NCBI GenBank assembly: GCA_945861885.1
Contig: CAMAVR010000038.1
Location: 1 to 34,813, forward strand
From: Nannocystis exedens
GTDB taxonomy: Bacteria > Myxococcota_A > Polyangia > Polyangiales > Polyangiaceae
DNA: 34,813 bases
Direction: 5' to 3'
Position 1 is the first letter of the stretch. The number at the start of each line of letters is the position of its first letter. Below the pieces are notes generated by a model that was given only the letters and a program-made list of their open reading frames with translations, had not been told where the DNA came from and did not search any database. A program made the position numbers and the translations under genes. Shown here piece after piece: positions 25,840-34,801 of this stretch.

Positions 25840-28326
25840 TTACTTCACATCAAGCTCGCCAATGATCAGCCGATTTTGATTGTCGGACGAACCAGATTTA
25901 ACCGGAATGCGCGCTTCGCCTGCAAAAAAACCAAAATACATCGTGTACACCCCCGGCGGGAAACCCGACTCGACACTGAACTCGTAGTCATCGACGACGA
26001 TGTCGCCAGGCGCCCAGAGCATCATCGGATAGGCGCCCTGAAGCGGCTTGTGATCGCCGTTGACGCGTCGATTTTGCCCGTCGACGTGGAGAAATATCTG
26101 CCACTCGCTCGTGAACGGCTGGAGCACGCGCATCACCGTTTGCAGGTGGTACTTTCGTCCTCTCAAAACCGACTCGACGGCCTTACCCGATGAATCGACG
26201 ACCGAATAGCCGAGCACATGAAGCTTGTCGTCAAAGTTGGCGCTCGACGAATGCTGCATCTTCGGCACGGCCGTAAGCACTTTGTCGTCCAACCTATTGG
26301 CGCTCGCGAACCCTGCAACCGGCGACGAGGCAACGAGCAGCGTCGTTGCAGCGCGGGCGTCGATGACGGAAATGTTCGTCATCGGCATGCGTCGCGAGCG
26401 ATAAAGTTTGTTCAATCGACCGAGCTCTTCAGCCTTGATGACCATAAAGCGTCGCCCACCGGCGCTATCACCAAGAAGCCAATCGATCGCCTCGTGCGCG
26501 GTGGCGAATGAACGGAGATCGCCCCCCGCGTAATAGGCAGCGGTACGCCCACCGACACCTAAAAGCCCGAGCGGCTCTCCTTTTTTCGCAGCGCTCACGT
26601 ATGTGCCGAACACGTCTTTCGGCGACAGTTGGCTCGCGAGCGCCGAATAGTACGCGACGCTCACCATGGCTCCCGCCAGTGCCGTCGCGATCAGCATCGC
26701 CGCTGCGCGACTGATCGATGGCACTCTTCGAAAAAACCAAAGCGCAACATCAAGCGCAGCGAGAACGAGCAGCGGTATCGCGTATGGCGCAAGCCAGAGC
26801 ACCCACCAAGTGTTGAGCAAAAATGGCTTAGCTTGAAGCGATGTCGCCGGAAGCCATGAAATCGTGAAAACACCCGATAAATATGCGAGAAGCGCCGCCA
26901 CCGCCGCACCGACAACCGCCGCTGTTTGCACCGCCGCGAAGATGCCGCCCCAAGCGCCGCGAATCGACTTCAACACCAGCGCGTAGACGTTTCGATCGAA
27001 CGGCTTTCGCTTTGGGTCGCGCTCACTCCATGTGAGCAGCGCCACCGCGGCGCTGCCGACCAGCGCGATTGTCCAAACAGTGAGCGCGTGCGACTTAAAA
27101 GTCTCCGGAATTGCCGCGCCGGTGACCGCGAACACTTGCATCGCCTTTTCAGGGACAGCATGAAAATCGTGGTGAAGAAGCCCGAGAAGGACTGCCGTGC
27201 CCACACCGACAGCGATCGACGGATGCGCCCCTCGCTCGTAGTCTCGCAGCGCAACGCCGCACGTAATTGCAAAAATCACCGGCGCCGCAAACGCGATCGG
27301 TTCGGTGTAACGCGCGAGCCAGCCCTGGACCAAAAATGCGACCGCTGCGCCGATCACAATCGCGGCGCGCACATCGTGACGACGTACTTCGTTCGGCTTA
27401 TCGGCGTCGTGCCCGACGACCGCGAGGCGCCCCATCGCGAACGGGATGAACGCGCTCCACGGTGCGAGCGTGGCGGCGAGAGTGCCAAAAAGTGCCTCAA
27501 ACGACGGGTATTTGGCCGGAATTTTAATCATCGCGCCGACCCACATGCTCATCGACGCGGGCGCGGCTTCTAGTGCGCTAACTCCAAACACCGCCGTGAC
27601 AAGCCCTGCAATCAGCGCCGCGCCACCAACCCAATCGCCAACATCGGCGCGCCGCGGCGACTCGCCAGACGCGCGCGCAACGCCCCACCCTAAGCCGACC
27701 GACAGCAGCGGCACCGCGATCCCAATGAGCGCGCCACGGCTCTCGTAGCCGCTCAGGAGCCCAACGCCGGCCATCGCCAACCACAGCGCCAGCCTCTTCG
27801 CCGAACGCTCTTCGGCCTCGCCAAAAACAGCCACAGTGAGGCCGCCAAAGGCCATTGCGAGAGCGCTCATCGCGACGATATCGCCCATCATCGTCCGCGC
27901 TTGAACGAAGTACGCAGGCATCGTGATCAGCGCGATCGACGAATAGAGCGCCGCGCGCCTGTCGAAGAGCGCCCTCACCGACGCGTATGTGGCGGCGACC
28001 CCGAGCAGCGCCCACATCGCGAGCGGCAGCCTGCCGGCCCATTCATGCAGGCCAAAGAGCCTAAAACCGAGCGCGATCGACGTAAACGCCAGCTCTGGGC
28101 GCCCTAAGTCGTCCAAATGTGGGAGCGTGTTGTCAGCCCCCTCCAGCGCCAGGCCTTGCGCCCCGAACAAATTGACGGCGATTCGACGCGCCAATTCGGC
28201 CATGTTGACTTCATAGGGATCCCACATACCGCTTGTAGAAAGGGGCGGAATCACAAAAAAAACTAGGATTGCTAGGCCGATTGCTAAAGCAAACGAACGC
28301 CATCGATAGGCTTGCGCGCGCATCAT
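25840..28326 (-). CDS. Multi-pass membrane protein, GT-C (ArnT/PMT-like) glycosyltransferase candidate
   Basis: The protein is 828 residues from the ATG at 28326. The start is set there because the longer frame to 28401 would reach almost to the era start. At least ten hydrophobic segments follow a first one near residue 12-27 (FALAIGLAILVFFVIPPL). After it, MWDPYEVNMAELARR resembles the first-loop D-E motif of GT-C enzymes that use polyprenyl-linked sugars. The PELAFTSIALGFRLFGLHEWAGRLP stretch is typical of the PMT/ArnT family. The C-terminal about 170 residues form a predicted extracytoplasmic domain with VDGQNRRVNGDHKPLQGAYPMM and a PGVYTMYFGFF motif. Likely adds sugar to a lipid or protein; the acceptor is unknown. 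Confidence 0.75.
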   Translation of the reverse strand: MMRAQAYRWRSFALAIGLAILVFFVIPPLSTSGMWDPYEVNMAELARRIAVNLFGAQGLALEGADNTLPHLDDLGRPELAFTSIALGFRLFGLHEWAGRLPLAMWALLGVAATYASVRALFDRRAALYSSIALITMPAYFVQARTMMGDIVAMSALAMAFGGLTVAVFGEAEERSAKRLALWLAMAGVGLLSGYESRGALIGIAVPLLSVGLGWGVARASGESPRRADVGDWVGGAALIAGLVTAVFGVSALEAAPASMSMWVGAMIKIPAKYPSFEALFGTLAATLAPWSAFIPFAMGRLAVVGHDADKPNEVRRHDVRAAIVIGAAVAFLVQGWLARYTEPIAFAAPVIFAITCGVALRDYERGAHPSIAVGVGTAVLLGLLHHDFHAVPEKAMQVFAVTGAAIPETFKSHALTVWTIALVGSAAVALLTWSERDPKRKPFDRNVYALVLKSIRGAWGGIFAAVQTAAVVGAAVAALLAYLSGVFTISWLPATSLQAKPFLLNTWWVLWLAPYAIPLLVLAALDVALWFFRRVPSISRAAAMLIATALAGAMVSVAYYSALASQLSPKDVFGTYVSAAKKGEPLGLLGVGGRTAAYYAGGDLRSFATAHEAIDWLLGDSAGGRRFMVIKAEELGRLNKLYRSRRMPMTNISVIDARAATTLLVASSPVAGFASANRLDDKVLTAVPKMQHSSSANFDDKLHVLGYSVVDSSGKAVESVLRGRKYHLQTVMRVLQPFTSEWQIFLHVDGQNRRVNGDHKPLQGAYPMMLWAPGDIVVDDYEFSVESGFPPGVYTMYFGFFAGEARIPVKSGSSDNQNRLIIGELDVK

Positions 28327-28420
28327 TTGATTGGTCGCGACAGTATCCGCAGCCGATACGATTGCGCAAACGTGAAATTCACCGAGCTTTGACCCACGCA
28401 CATGATACGGTCATCCGCGT

Positions 28421-29377
28421 ATGTCAGAGAGCGATCCACGGGGGAAAAAACAGGCCGAAACGGCAACGCGGGCGCGATCCGGGAGAGTAGCCATCGTCGG
28501 GCGCCCAAATGTCGGGAAATCGACATTATTGAACTCCCTTTTGGGGGAGCCGATTGCGATTATCAGCTCGCACCCGCAGACCACCCGCGATCAAATTCTC
28601 GGTGTTGTTACCGAGGATGGGGCGCAGTTCGCGTTCGTCGACACGCCAGGCGTGCATCCTGCACGAAACAAGCTCGGCGCGCACATGAACCAACAGGCGC
28701 GCGATGCGGCGCGCGACGCCGATGCGATTCTGTTTGTGACCGACATTCCTCGGAACCCGAGAAAGCCGCTAAATCCGGCCGATCAGGCCATTTTGTCGAG
28801 CCTTCCAGCAGACATTCCGGTGATTCTTGTGCTGAACAAAGTCGATCTCGTTCGCGATAAAACAGAGCTTTTGCCGATGCTTCAAGCATTCTCCGAGGCC
28901 TACGATTTTAAAGCGATCGTGCCGATTTCAGCGAGGCGGACCGAAGGGCGGGCGAATGTTCTGCGAGCGGTCGCTGAATTTCTCCCCGAGCAAGAGTTCT
29001 TGTTTCCGACCGATTCGCTCTCCGATAAGCCGATGCGCTTCTTTGTGTCGGAGTTTGTGCGAGAGCAGATTCTCCGCGCCACGCGAGCCGAAGTGCCTCA
29101 CGGCGTCGCGGTCGTCGTCGAGCGATTCGACGAGGCGCCAAAAGTGCCGCGGATTGAGCTCGCGGTACACGTCGATAAAGAGACGCACAAGGGGATCGTC
29201 ATCGGCGCGGGCGGCTCGCTCCTAAAAGAGATCGGGACGAAAGCGCGCGAGCGCGTCGAGCAGATGATGGGGAAGCAAGTCCACTTGCAAATATGGGTGC
29301 GCGTAACCCCGGGCTGGTCCGAAAGCGATGCAATGCTCCGCGACATGGGATACGGCGACAAGCCAGACGAATCATAA
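28421..29377 (+). CDS. era: GTPase Era
   Basis: The protein is 318 residues. It binds 16S rRNA and helps 30S assembly. G1 is GRPNVGKS (27-34), the G2 region is PQTTRD, G3 is DTPG, and G4 is NKVD. The C-terminal KH domain (GIVIGAGGSLLKEIG, then VHLQIWVRV) binds the 3' end of 16S rRNA. It has an N-terminal extension of about 20 polar residues. The ATG at 28421 lacks a visible Shine-Dalgarno; a TGaTAC-like -10 lies close upstream, so the mRNA may be nearly leaderless (inference). Its stop shares one base with the der start (TAATG), implying translational coupling. Confidence 0.97.
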   Translation: MSESDPRGKKQAETATRARSGRVAIVGRPNVGKSTLLNSLLGEPIAIISSHPQTTRDQILGVVTEDGAQFAFVDTPGVHPARNKLGAHMNQQARDAARDADAILFVTDIPRNPRKPLNPADQAILSSLPADIPVILVLNKVDLVRDKTELLPMLQAFSEAYDFKAIVPISARRTEGRANVLRAVAEFLPEQEFLFPTDSLSDKPMRFFVSEFVREQILRATRAEVPHGVAVVVERFDEAPKVPRIELAVHVDKETHKGIVIGAGGSLLKEIGTKARERVEQMMGKQVHLQIWVRVTPGWSESDAMLRDMGYGDKPDES

Positions 29378-30783
29378 TGACCAAACACTACAAATCGAAG
29401 GCTCAGCGGATTCTCCCCGGCGGGTCATTGGGCACACCGATCGTCGCTGTCGTCGGTCGCCCCAACGTCGGGAAGTCGACACTATTTAACCGACTCGCGC
29501 GCGAAAAGATCGCGATCGTTCACGACGAGCCCGGAGTAACCCGCGACCGCCACTACATCGACACATCGGCATTCGGACGCGACTACACGCTCATCGATAC
29601 CGGCGGTTTCGACCCAGACAGCGACGACCCGATGAAGAGCGGAATCGCAAATCATGTGCGCGCCGCGATCAAAGAGGCCGATGTCATCGTCTTCGTGAGC
29701 GATGCACTGCACGAGCTAACAAGCGCCGATCGCGCCGCCGTATCGCTTTTGCGCGGGGCGAAAAAGCCGGTCATTTACGCGGCCAATAAAGCCGATTCGC
29801 CAGCGGCCGATGCGAACGCGTTTGAGATGTACCGCCTCGGCGTGAACGCGGTGATTCCGATAAGCGCGCTGCACGGGCGTGGCATTGGCGAGCTCGAAGC
29901 TGCAATCGTCAACGCCCTCCCCGACCCTCTTCCGCTCGAAGAGCACGAAGATCACATCACGCGCATCGCCGTCATCGGGCGACCAAACGCCGGCAAGTCG
30001 AGTCTGATGAATCGCCTATTGGGCGAGGATCGCATGCTCGTCGACGACAAGCCGGGGACAACGCGCGACGCGATCGACGCAATGATCGAGCGCAACGGTG
30101 TGCAATACGTATTCATCGACACCGCGGGGATTCGCCGCAAGGGGAAGGTTGCGAAAGCGGACGACACAGTCGAATCGATGAGCGTCCTTCACGCGATTCG
30201 GAGCATCGAACGCGCTCACATCGTTGTGGTGATGTGCGATGCGAGTGAAGGCGTTGCAGAGCAAGACGCGAAAATTTTAGGGCTCGCCGAAGACCGCGGG
30301 CGCGCAATGATCGTCGCGCTCAACAAGTCCGATTTGATGTCGCCGAAAGAGCTCGACAAAATCGAAGAGCGGGCGCGCGACAAATTGACGTTTGCGCCGT
30401 ACGTGCCAATCGTGCGCGTTAGCGCGAAGACGGGGCGCGGAGTGTCGCACCTGTTCAAAACGATCGATCAAGTTCGTGACGCATTCAACAAGCGCGTAAC
30501 TACCGGCGAACTGAATCGCTTTTTCGAAAAAGTTTTGGAGCGACGACCGCCGCCAACAATGGGTGGCAAGGCGCCGCGGCTCTACTACATTACGCAGGCC
30601 GAAGCTCACCCGCCGGTGTTTATCGCGATGTCGAACGCGCCTGATTCGCTTCATTTTTCGTACCGACGCTTCGTCATCAACCAGCTGCGCGAGCACTTCG
30701 GTTTTGAAGGGGTGCCTGTACGTGTTCATTACAAGGACAAGCGTAAAAAGAAGACCGAGAGCGATGAGGAGTCGGAAAAATAA
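29377..30783 (+). CDS. der: Ribosome assembly GTPase Der (EngA)
   Basis: The protein is 468 residues with two tandem GTPase domains, the hallmark of Der. The first has GRPNVGKS (27-34), DTGG (74-77) and NKAD (137-140). The second has GRPNAGKS (201-208), DTAG and NKSD. The C-terminal KH-like domain follows (KAPRLYYITQAEAHPPVFIAMSN, YRRFVINQLRE, then a Lys-rich tail). It acts in 50S assembly. The start at 29377 overlaps the era stop by one base; the longer frame from 29293 is inside era and is discarded. The next gene starts 20 bp before its stop, so era-der-30764 form a tightly packed operon. Confidence 0.97.
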   Translation: MTKHYKSKAQRILPGGSLGTPIVAVVGRPNVGKSTLFNRLAREKIAIVHDEPGVTRDRHYIDTSAFGRDYTLIDTGGFDPDSDDPMKSGIANHVRAAIKEADVIVFVSDALHELTSADRAAVSLLRGAKKPVIYAANKADSPAADANAFEMYRLGVNAVIPISALHGRGIGELEAAIVNALPDPLPLEEHEDHITRIAVIGRPNAGKSSLMNRLLGEDRMLVDDKPGTTRDAIDAMIERNGVQYVFIDTAGIRRKGKVAKADDTVESMSVLHAIRSIERAHIVVVMCDASEGVAEQDAKILGLAEDRGRAMIVALNKSDLMSPKELDKIEERARDKLTFAPYVPIVRVSAKTGRGVSHLFKTIDQVRDAFNKRVTTGELNRFFEKVLERRPPPTMGGKAPRLYYITQAEAHPPVFIAMSNAPDSLHFSYRRFVINQLREHFGFEGVPVRVHYKDKRKKKTESDEESEK

Positions 30784-31540
30784 GGCTGCGATACCAACGC
30801 CATTGCGCGGATCAACCGCCGGGCGGCGCACTCTTCTTTGGTGTGTAAGTTTATCGATCGCTTTATTTGTCGTCGCATTTGCAGGGGCCGCACTTGCGTG
30901 CGGCACCAAGGCGTCATTGTCGGCCAACGTAGGCCCGGCGCCCGTTCCCGAGAACGATAACCAAAATCCGCCAGCACCCGAACCTGCAGCGGCAGTCGGG
31001 CAGTCGCTCGCCGTTAGCACCGATACCTCTCCGCAGGCGCAGTCAGAACTTGCATGGGCCATCGGCTGCGCAGTCGGCTCAGCGAGGATTCCGTCGGCGC
31101 TTGGCCCGCAAATTCGGGTCGCGCTTGCCCATGACTGCTTTCCTCATGACTTTCGCGATTCATCAGATCCGATCGCGCCCCACCCGGCTCTGAAGCATTA
31201 CTGGCTTGAAGCGAACGGGCAGCTGGGGGCGTATGGAGTCATCGCGACATCGTGGCCGTTCCGCGGCGAAGGCGAACGCTTCACGCGGGTAGACGTGATG
31301 GCGGCCATTTGTGTCCCCACAACCTTCCGGGGGCGAGGGCTGTCACGACAGCTCGTGAGCCACATGATTGGTGGATATTGCAGTACCGAGCAAGCGCGCG
31401 AGCTCTGGGTGGACGTCGACGAGACAAACGTGGTGGCGCGGACTCTCTATTCAACGCTTGGCTTTGTCGAGCGCTACCGGACGACCAAGAACGGCGTCCC
31501 CGTGATTGCGCAATCCTACACCTGCACCGACGAACGCTAA
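30764..31540 (+). CDS. Exported or membrane-anchored GNAT-like acetyltransferase
   Basis: The protein is 258 residues from the ATG at 30764, which overlaps der by 20 bp. Residues about 23-46 (LLWCVSLSIALFVVAFAGAALAC) are a signal or anchor sequence ending in a lipobox-like ALAC (Cys46), then a Pro/Asn-rich linker to about 80. The C-terminal domain has GNAT motif A (VDVMAAICVPTTFRGRGLSRQLVSHMI; the usual Q/RxxGxG/A reads RGRGLS, residues 189-194) and motif B (ETNVVARTLYSTLGFVERY). Acetyl-CoA is not expected outside the cytoplasm, so either the topology is reversed or the role is not classical acetylation. The substrate is unknown. It is convergent with the ArsA-like gene, overlapping by four bases. 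Confidence 0.7.
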   Translation: MRSRKNKAAIPTPLRGSTAGRRTLLWCVSLSIALFVVAFAGAALACGTKASLSANVGPAPVPENDNQNPPAPEPAAAVGQSLAVSTDTSPQAQSELAWAIGCAVGSARIPSALGPQIRVALAHDCFPHDFRDSSDPIAPHPALKHYWLEANGQLGAYGVIATSWPFRGEGERFTRVDVMAAICVPTTFRGRGLSRQLVSHMIGGYCSTEQARELWVDVDETNVVARTLYSTLGFVERYRTTKNGVPVIAQSYTCTDER

Positions 31541-32694
31541 GGTGTCGGGGCGTCCGTAGTCAAAATCGCGCTCAACTCGGTGAGCAATTTGATGTCTCGA
31601 ACATCGGTCGCAAACTCTTCTACGCAGACCATCGGGACACGATCGCGGAGTCGCCCTTTGAGCTGCGCCACTTGCGCCGAATCAAGCGCGGCGAGCTTTG
31701 CGGCATCGGCAAACGCTTGCGCAATGCGCGCGGAAGCGCCCTCATCGAGCTCGAGATGATGCCGCGCGATCGCGCGGTCGACCACTTCGCTATCGACCGC
31801 TACGACGCCATCCGCCGGTGCGCGCCGGAATCGATTGACGACAATCGCGCCGCGCGCCATCCCGTGTTCTTGCAGTCTATCCGAGAAAAATAGCGCTTCC
31901 CGAATCGTCACGGGAGCCGGCGAAGTGACGACGACGAAACTCACATCGCCGCCGCGAAGGCTCGCCTGCACCATTGTCGCGCGCTCTTTGAATCCACCAA
32001 AGAGATCGTTCAAGTCGGTAATAAACTCGGCCATCGCTTGGAGAAAACCAGCTCCGGTAATTTTTCCGATGCCACGAAGGACGACCGATGCCGATTTTGC
32101 AATCAGATTAAACGAGAGCTTTCCGGTCGATTCGAACGCTTCAACAAACCAGCGCATTGCAACCGAATCGAGCGCTTCGATGAGGCGGCGCGGCGCTTCT
32201 AAAAAATCGAGTGCGTTGGCTGTCGGCGGCGTATCGAGAACGATCAGATCGTATTGTGGGTCAGACTTCGCAGCAACGAGGCGCTCCATCGCCATGTACT
32301 CTTGCGTGCCTGCGAGCGATGTCGACACGTATGTGTAGAGGCGGTTGTTGAGGAGCTGCTGCGCTTTTTCAGGGGTCGACGAGTAGCGCAAAATCAGCTC
32401 ATCGAACGTGCGCTTCGTGTCGAGCATCTGCGCGGTGAGCTCGCCTTTCAGAGTCACACCAATCGCCGCAAATCGCGCCGGATCGATGCGTGTTGGCTCA
32501 CCGGTCATCGCCTCGAGCCCGAGGCTCTGCGCGAGACGCTTTGCTGGATCGATCGTCAGACACAGCACGCGCTTGCCGCCGATAGCAGCCGCCGTAGCGA
32601 TCGCCGCCGCGGTTGTCGTTTTACCGACGCCGCCAGCGCCCACTGTCACGATCACGCGCTTCGTGCGGATCAATTCTGCGAGAGGCGACGTCAT
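31537..32694 (-). CDS. ArsA/Get3-like ATPase
   Basis: The protein is 385 residues, a single-domain member of the ArsA/GET3 P-loop family. The deviant Walker A GAGGVGKTT (19-27) is preceded by a hydrophobic strand, with switch region DPAKRLAQSL (49-58) and a second nucleotide motif YDLIVLDTPPTANALDFL. The Cys ligands of arsenite-pump ArsA are not visible and no arsB is present, so an arsenic function is unlikely; a Get3-like membrane-protein or other partner role is more probable. The start at 32694 overlaps the dnaB stop by four bases (ATGA), so it is translated from the dnaB mRNA. Confidence 0.88.
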   Translation of the reverse strand: MTSPLAELIRTKRVIVTVGAGGVGKTTTAAAIATAAAIGGKRVLCLTIDPAKRLAQSLGLEAMTGEPTRIDPARFAAIGVTLKGELTAQMLDTKRTFDELILRYSSTPEKAQQLLNNRLYTYVSTSLAGTQEYMAMERLVAAKSDPQYDLIVLDTPPTANALDFLEAPRRLIEALDSVAMRWFVEAFESTGKLSFNLIAKSASVVLRGIGKITGAGFLQAMAEFITDLNDLFGGFKERATMVQASLRGGDVSFVVVTSPAPVTIREALFFSDRLQEHGMARGAIVVNRFRRAPADGVVAVDSEVVDRAIARHHLELDEGASARIAQAFADAAKLAALDSAQVAQLKGRLRDRVPMVCVEEFATDVRDIKLLTELSAILTTDAPTP

Positions 32695-34184
32695 CCGTGA
32701 TCGTCGTCGGCGTACTCCCCATCAGGGAGGTTTTCGAATCGAGTGTAATGCTTGTCGAAGCGAACCCGCACCGTTCCGGTGGAACCGTTTCGCTGTTTTG
32801 CCAAAATTAGCTCGGCGACGCCCGGCTCTGTCGATGCTTCTTTCATGTAGTAGTCGTCGCGATAAATAAAACAGATGTTGTCGGCGTCCTGCTCGATCGC
32901 GCCCGACTCGCGCAAATCTGAGAGGAGCGGCCGCTTCGATTTATCGCCCCGTGTTTCAACCGCGCGATTGAGCTGCGATAGCGCGATAACCGGCACTTTC
33001 AACTCTTTTGCCAGCCCTTTTAGACCGCGAGAAATTTCGCTGATTTCTTGTTCGCGGGAGTTGATGCCGTCACGCCCTCGCATCAGCTGGAGGTAGTCAA
33101 CAATCACGGCGCCGATGCGCTTCGTGCGGCGCCCGTCCGGCGCAATTTGCTCATATTCGGCCTGAAGTCGCCGCACTTTTGCGCGAAGCTCGAGCAGATT
33201 GATCGACGGCGAATCGTCGACCCAGATCGGCAATCGGCCCAAGTCAGCGGCCGCTTGCGTCAGGCGCGTCCAATCGTCGCGCGTGTGCGCCCCTGCCCTT
33301 AGCTTGCCGACATCGACTTTTGCTTCGGAGCAGAGCATGCGATTGGCAATCTGCTCGCGCGGCATTTCAAGCGAAAATATGACAACGCCGAACCCAGGCT
33401 CTTCCCAGCGCTCGTTTTTGTTGTACGCCGATTCGAATGTCCGAGGGCGCGCCGCGTTGCATGCGACGTTGAGAACGAAGCTTGTTTTGCCCATACCGGG
33501 GCGTGCGGCCACAATTGTTAAATCGCCGTCGTGAAGGCCCGCGGTAAGGCGGTCGTACCGATCAAAACCGGTTGAAATCCCGGTAATTCGCTCGCCTCGC
33601 GCCGACGCTTCAGAAATTTGTTTGAACGTGCGCTTCATGACATCGAGCAATCGCTCGACGGAGCTCGACTCTTGGGTACGAGCTATTTCATAAATCGACT
33701 GCTCGGCGGTATCGATGAAACTCTGCGCGTCGCCGTAATCGAGATACCCCTGCGCCGCGACACGCTGGCAAGTTCCAATGACCTGACGCACACGCGACTT
33801 CTCGTGAATCGTCTTGCCGTAAGCGGCCACGTTCGCGAGCGCCGGCGCCGCATTGAGCAGCTCGGTGAGGTAAGACATCCCCCCAACCTGAGCAATCCGC
33901 TCGCGGTTCTTGAGCCAAGTACCGACCTGCACAACATCAACGGGCTGCCCGACCGAGCGAAGCTCAACACAAGCCTCGAAAACGCGCCGATGCGCCTCAG
34001 AATAGAAGTGCTCAGGCTTCAAAAACTCGAGCACTCGATCGAGCGCATTCACGTCGATCATCACAGCACTGAGCACGGCAGCCTCAGCATCAAGGTCATG
34101 AGGCGGAACGCGCCCATCAACCACGCGCTCAGGCCCATGCTCAGCCGAAGCAAACCGCGAACTGTGAGTGTCAACGCGATTCAT
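32691..34184 (-). CDS. dnaB: Replicative DNA helicase DnaB
   Basis: The protein is 497 residues. It has the DnaB N-terminal primase-interacting domain (PPHDLDAEAAVLSAVMID near 27-44) and a RecA-like motor with Walker A ARPGMGKTS (227-235), Walker B VIVDYLQLM, and the H3/H4 motifs (ALSQLNRAVETR, DLRESGAIEQDAD). It has two short insertions compared with E. coli: a polar stretch (NKNERWEEPG) before the VVIFSLEM strand and DGRRTKR before the Walker B strand. There is no intein. The ATG at 34184 follows the palindrome at 34237-34332. The rplI-dnaB order is common in bacteria; here the large hairpin lies between the two genes. Confidence 0.97.
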   Translation of the reverse strand: MNRVDTHSSRFASAEHGPERVVDGRVPPHDLDAEAAVLSAVMIDVNALDRVLEFLKPEHFYSEAHRRVFEACVELRSVGQPVDVVQVGTWLKNRERIAQVGGMSYLTELLNAAPALANVAAYGKTIHEKSRVRQVIGTCQRVAAQGYLDYGDAQSFIDTAEQSIYEIARTQESSSVERLLDVMKRTFKQISEASARGERITGISTGFDRYDRLTAGLHDGDLTIVAARPGMGKTSFVLNVACNAARPRTFESAYNKNERWEEPGFGVVIFSLEMPREQIANRMLCSEAKVDVGKLRAGAHTRDDWTRLTQAAADLGRLPIWVDDSPSINLLELRAKVRRLQAEYEQIAPDGRRTKRIGAVIVDYLQLMRGRDGINSREQEISEISRGLKGLAKELKVPVIALSQLNRAVETRGDKSKRPLLSDLRESGAIEQDADNICFIYRDDYYMKEASTEPGVAELILAKQRNGSTGTVRVRFDKHYTRFENLPDGEYADDDHG

Positions 34185-34236
34185 CGAGCAAAGCGTTGTA
34201 AGTCATCAAGGACAAAATAGCGAGGCAAACTCTGCT

Positions 34237-34332
34237 CCGTAAACGTGCCCGTGCCCGTAAACGTGCCCGGCTTTTTCTGCGATTTGTCGGAGAAAAAACC
34301 GGGCACGTTTACGGGCACGGGCACGTTTACGG
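34237..34332. repeat. 96-bp palindromic element, copy B (taaacgtgcccg family)
   Basis: Arms 34237-34278 and 34291-34332 pair at 41 of 42 positions around a 12-bp loop. The left arm is nearly identical to copy A at 16107-16147, with one base changed (ggcttttt instead of ggtttttt); the loops differ in their middle. It lies between the stop of rplI and the start of dnaB, both on the minus strand, so it could end or attenuate transcription from rplI into dnaB. Confidence 0.9.
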
Positions 34333-34345
34333 GGGTGTTGACTTC

Positions 34346-34801
34346 TTACTTCGCGACTACTTCGACCTTGAGCGTCGCCGTCACGTCGTGAACAAGCTTC
34401 ACCGGGATCTCAAATATCCCAATATGCCGAATCGGCTCAGCTAGCTGCATCTTCCGGCGATCGATATCGAAGCCCTTCGCTTTCGCGACCGCTTCGATCT
34501 CTTTCGTGGTCACGGTACCGAACAGCTTCCCGTCCTCACCGACGCGGTGCGCGATAACGAGCGTAATCCCGCCGATTTTATCGGCAATTTCACGTGCGCC
34601 TGCGCGAAGCTTCTCGCTCTTCGCGACTGCTACCGCTTTTTCGTGGTTGATGCGATTGACTGCGCCCGTAGTCGCCGGGATGGCGAGCTGACGCGGCATC
34701 AAAAAGTTGCGCGCATAGCCTGGGCGTACGCGCACTAAATCGCCTAAATTACCGACGTTTGATACGTCCTGTTGCAAAACTACTTGAATTGTTGCGGCCA
34801 T
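34346..34801 (-). CDS. rplI: 50S ribosomal protein bL9
   Basis: The protein is 151 residues, the normal size. The N-terminal rRNA-binding domain (MAATIQVVLQQDVSNVGNLGDLVRVRPGYARNFLMPRQLA) is followed by the long connecting helix (HEKAVAVAKSEKLRAGA) and the C-terminal domain (VGEDGKLFGTVTTKEI, RRKMQLAEPIRHIGIFEIPVKL). The second position is Ala-Ala rather than the E. coli Gln-Val, an ordinary variation. A perfect AGGAGG Shine-Dalgarno (34805-34813 on the complement) precedes the ATG. The window ends there; the neighbouring upstream gene is probably rpsR (inference). Confidence 0.97.
   Translation of the reverse strand: MAATIQVVLQQDVSNVGNLGDLVRVRPGYARNFLMPRQLAIPATTGAVNRINHEKAVAVAKSEKLRAGAREIADKIGGITLVIAHRVGEDGKLFGTVTTKEIEAVAKAKGFDIDRRKMQLAEPIRHIGIFEIPVKLVHDVTATLKVEVVAK

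Noticed and set aside
30277..31062. 261-codon minus-strand frame opposite der and the GNAT gene
   Set aside because: It spans two real genes on the other strand, and its sequence has no recognisable domain.
31537..32694. Arsenite pump ATPase
   Set aside because: The Cys ligands are not visible, no arsB or arsR is nearby, and gene context is dnaB.
34237..34332. Insertion-sequence terminal repeats
   Set aside because: No transposase gene lies between or beside the arms, and the loop is only 12 bp.
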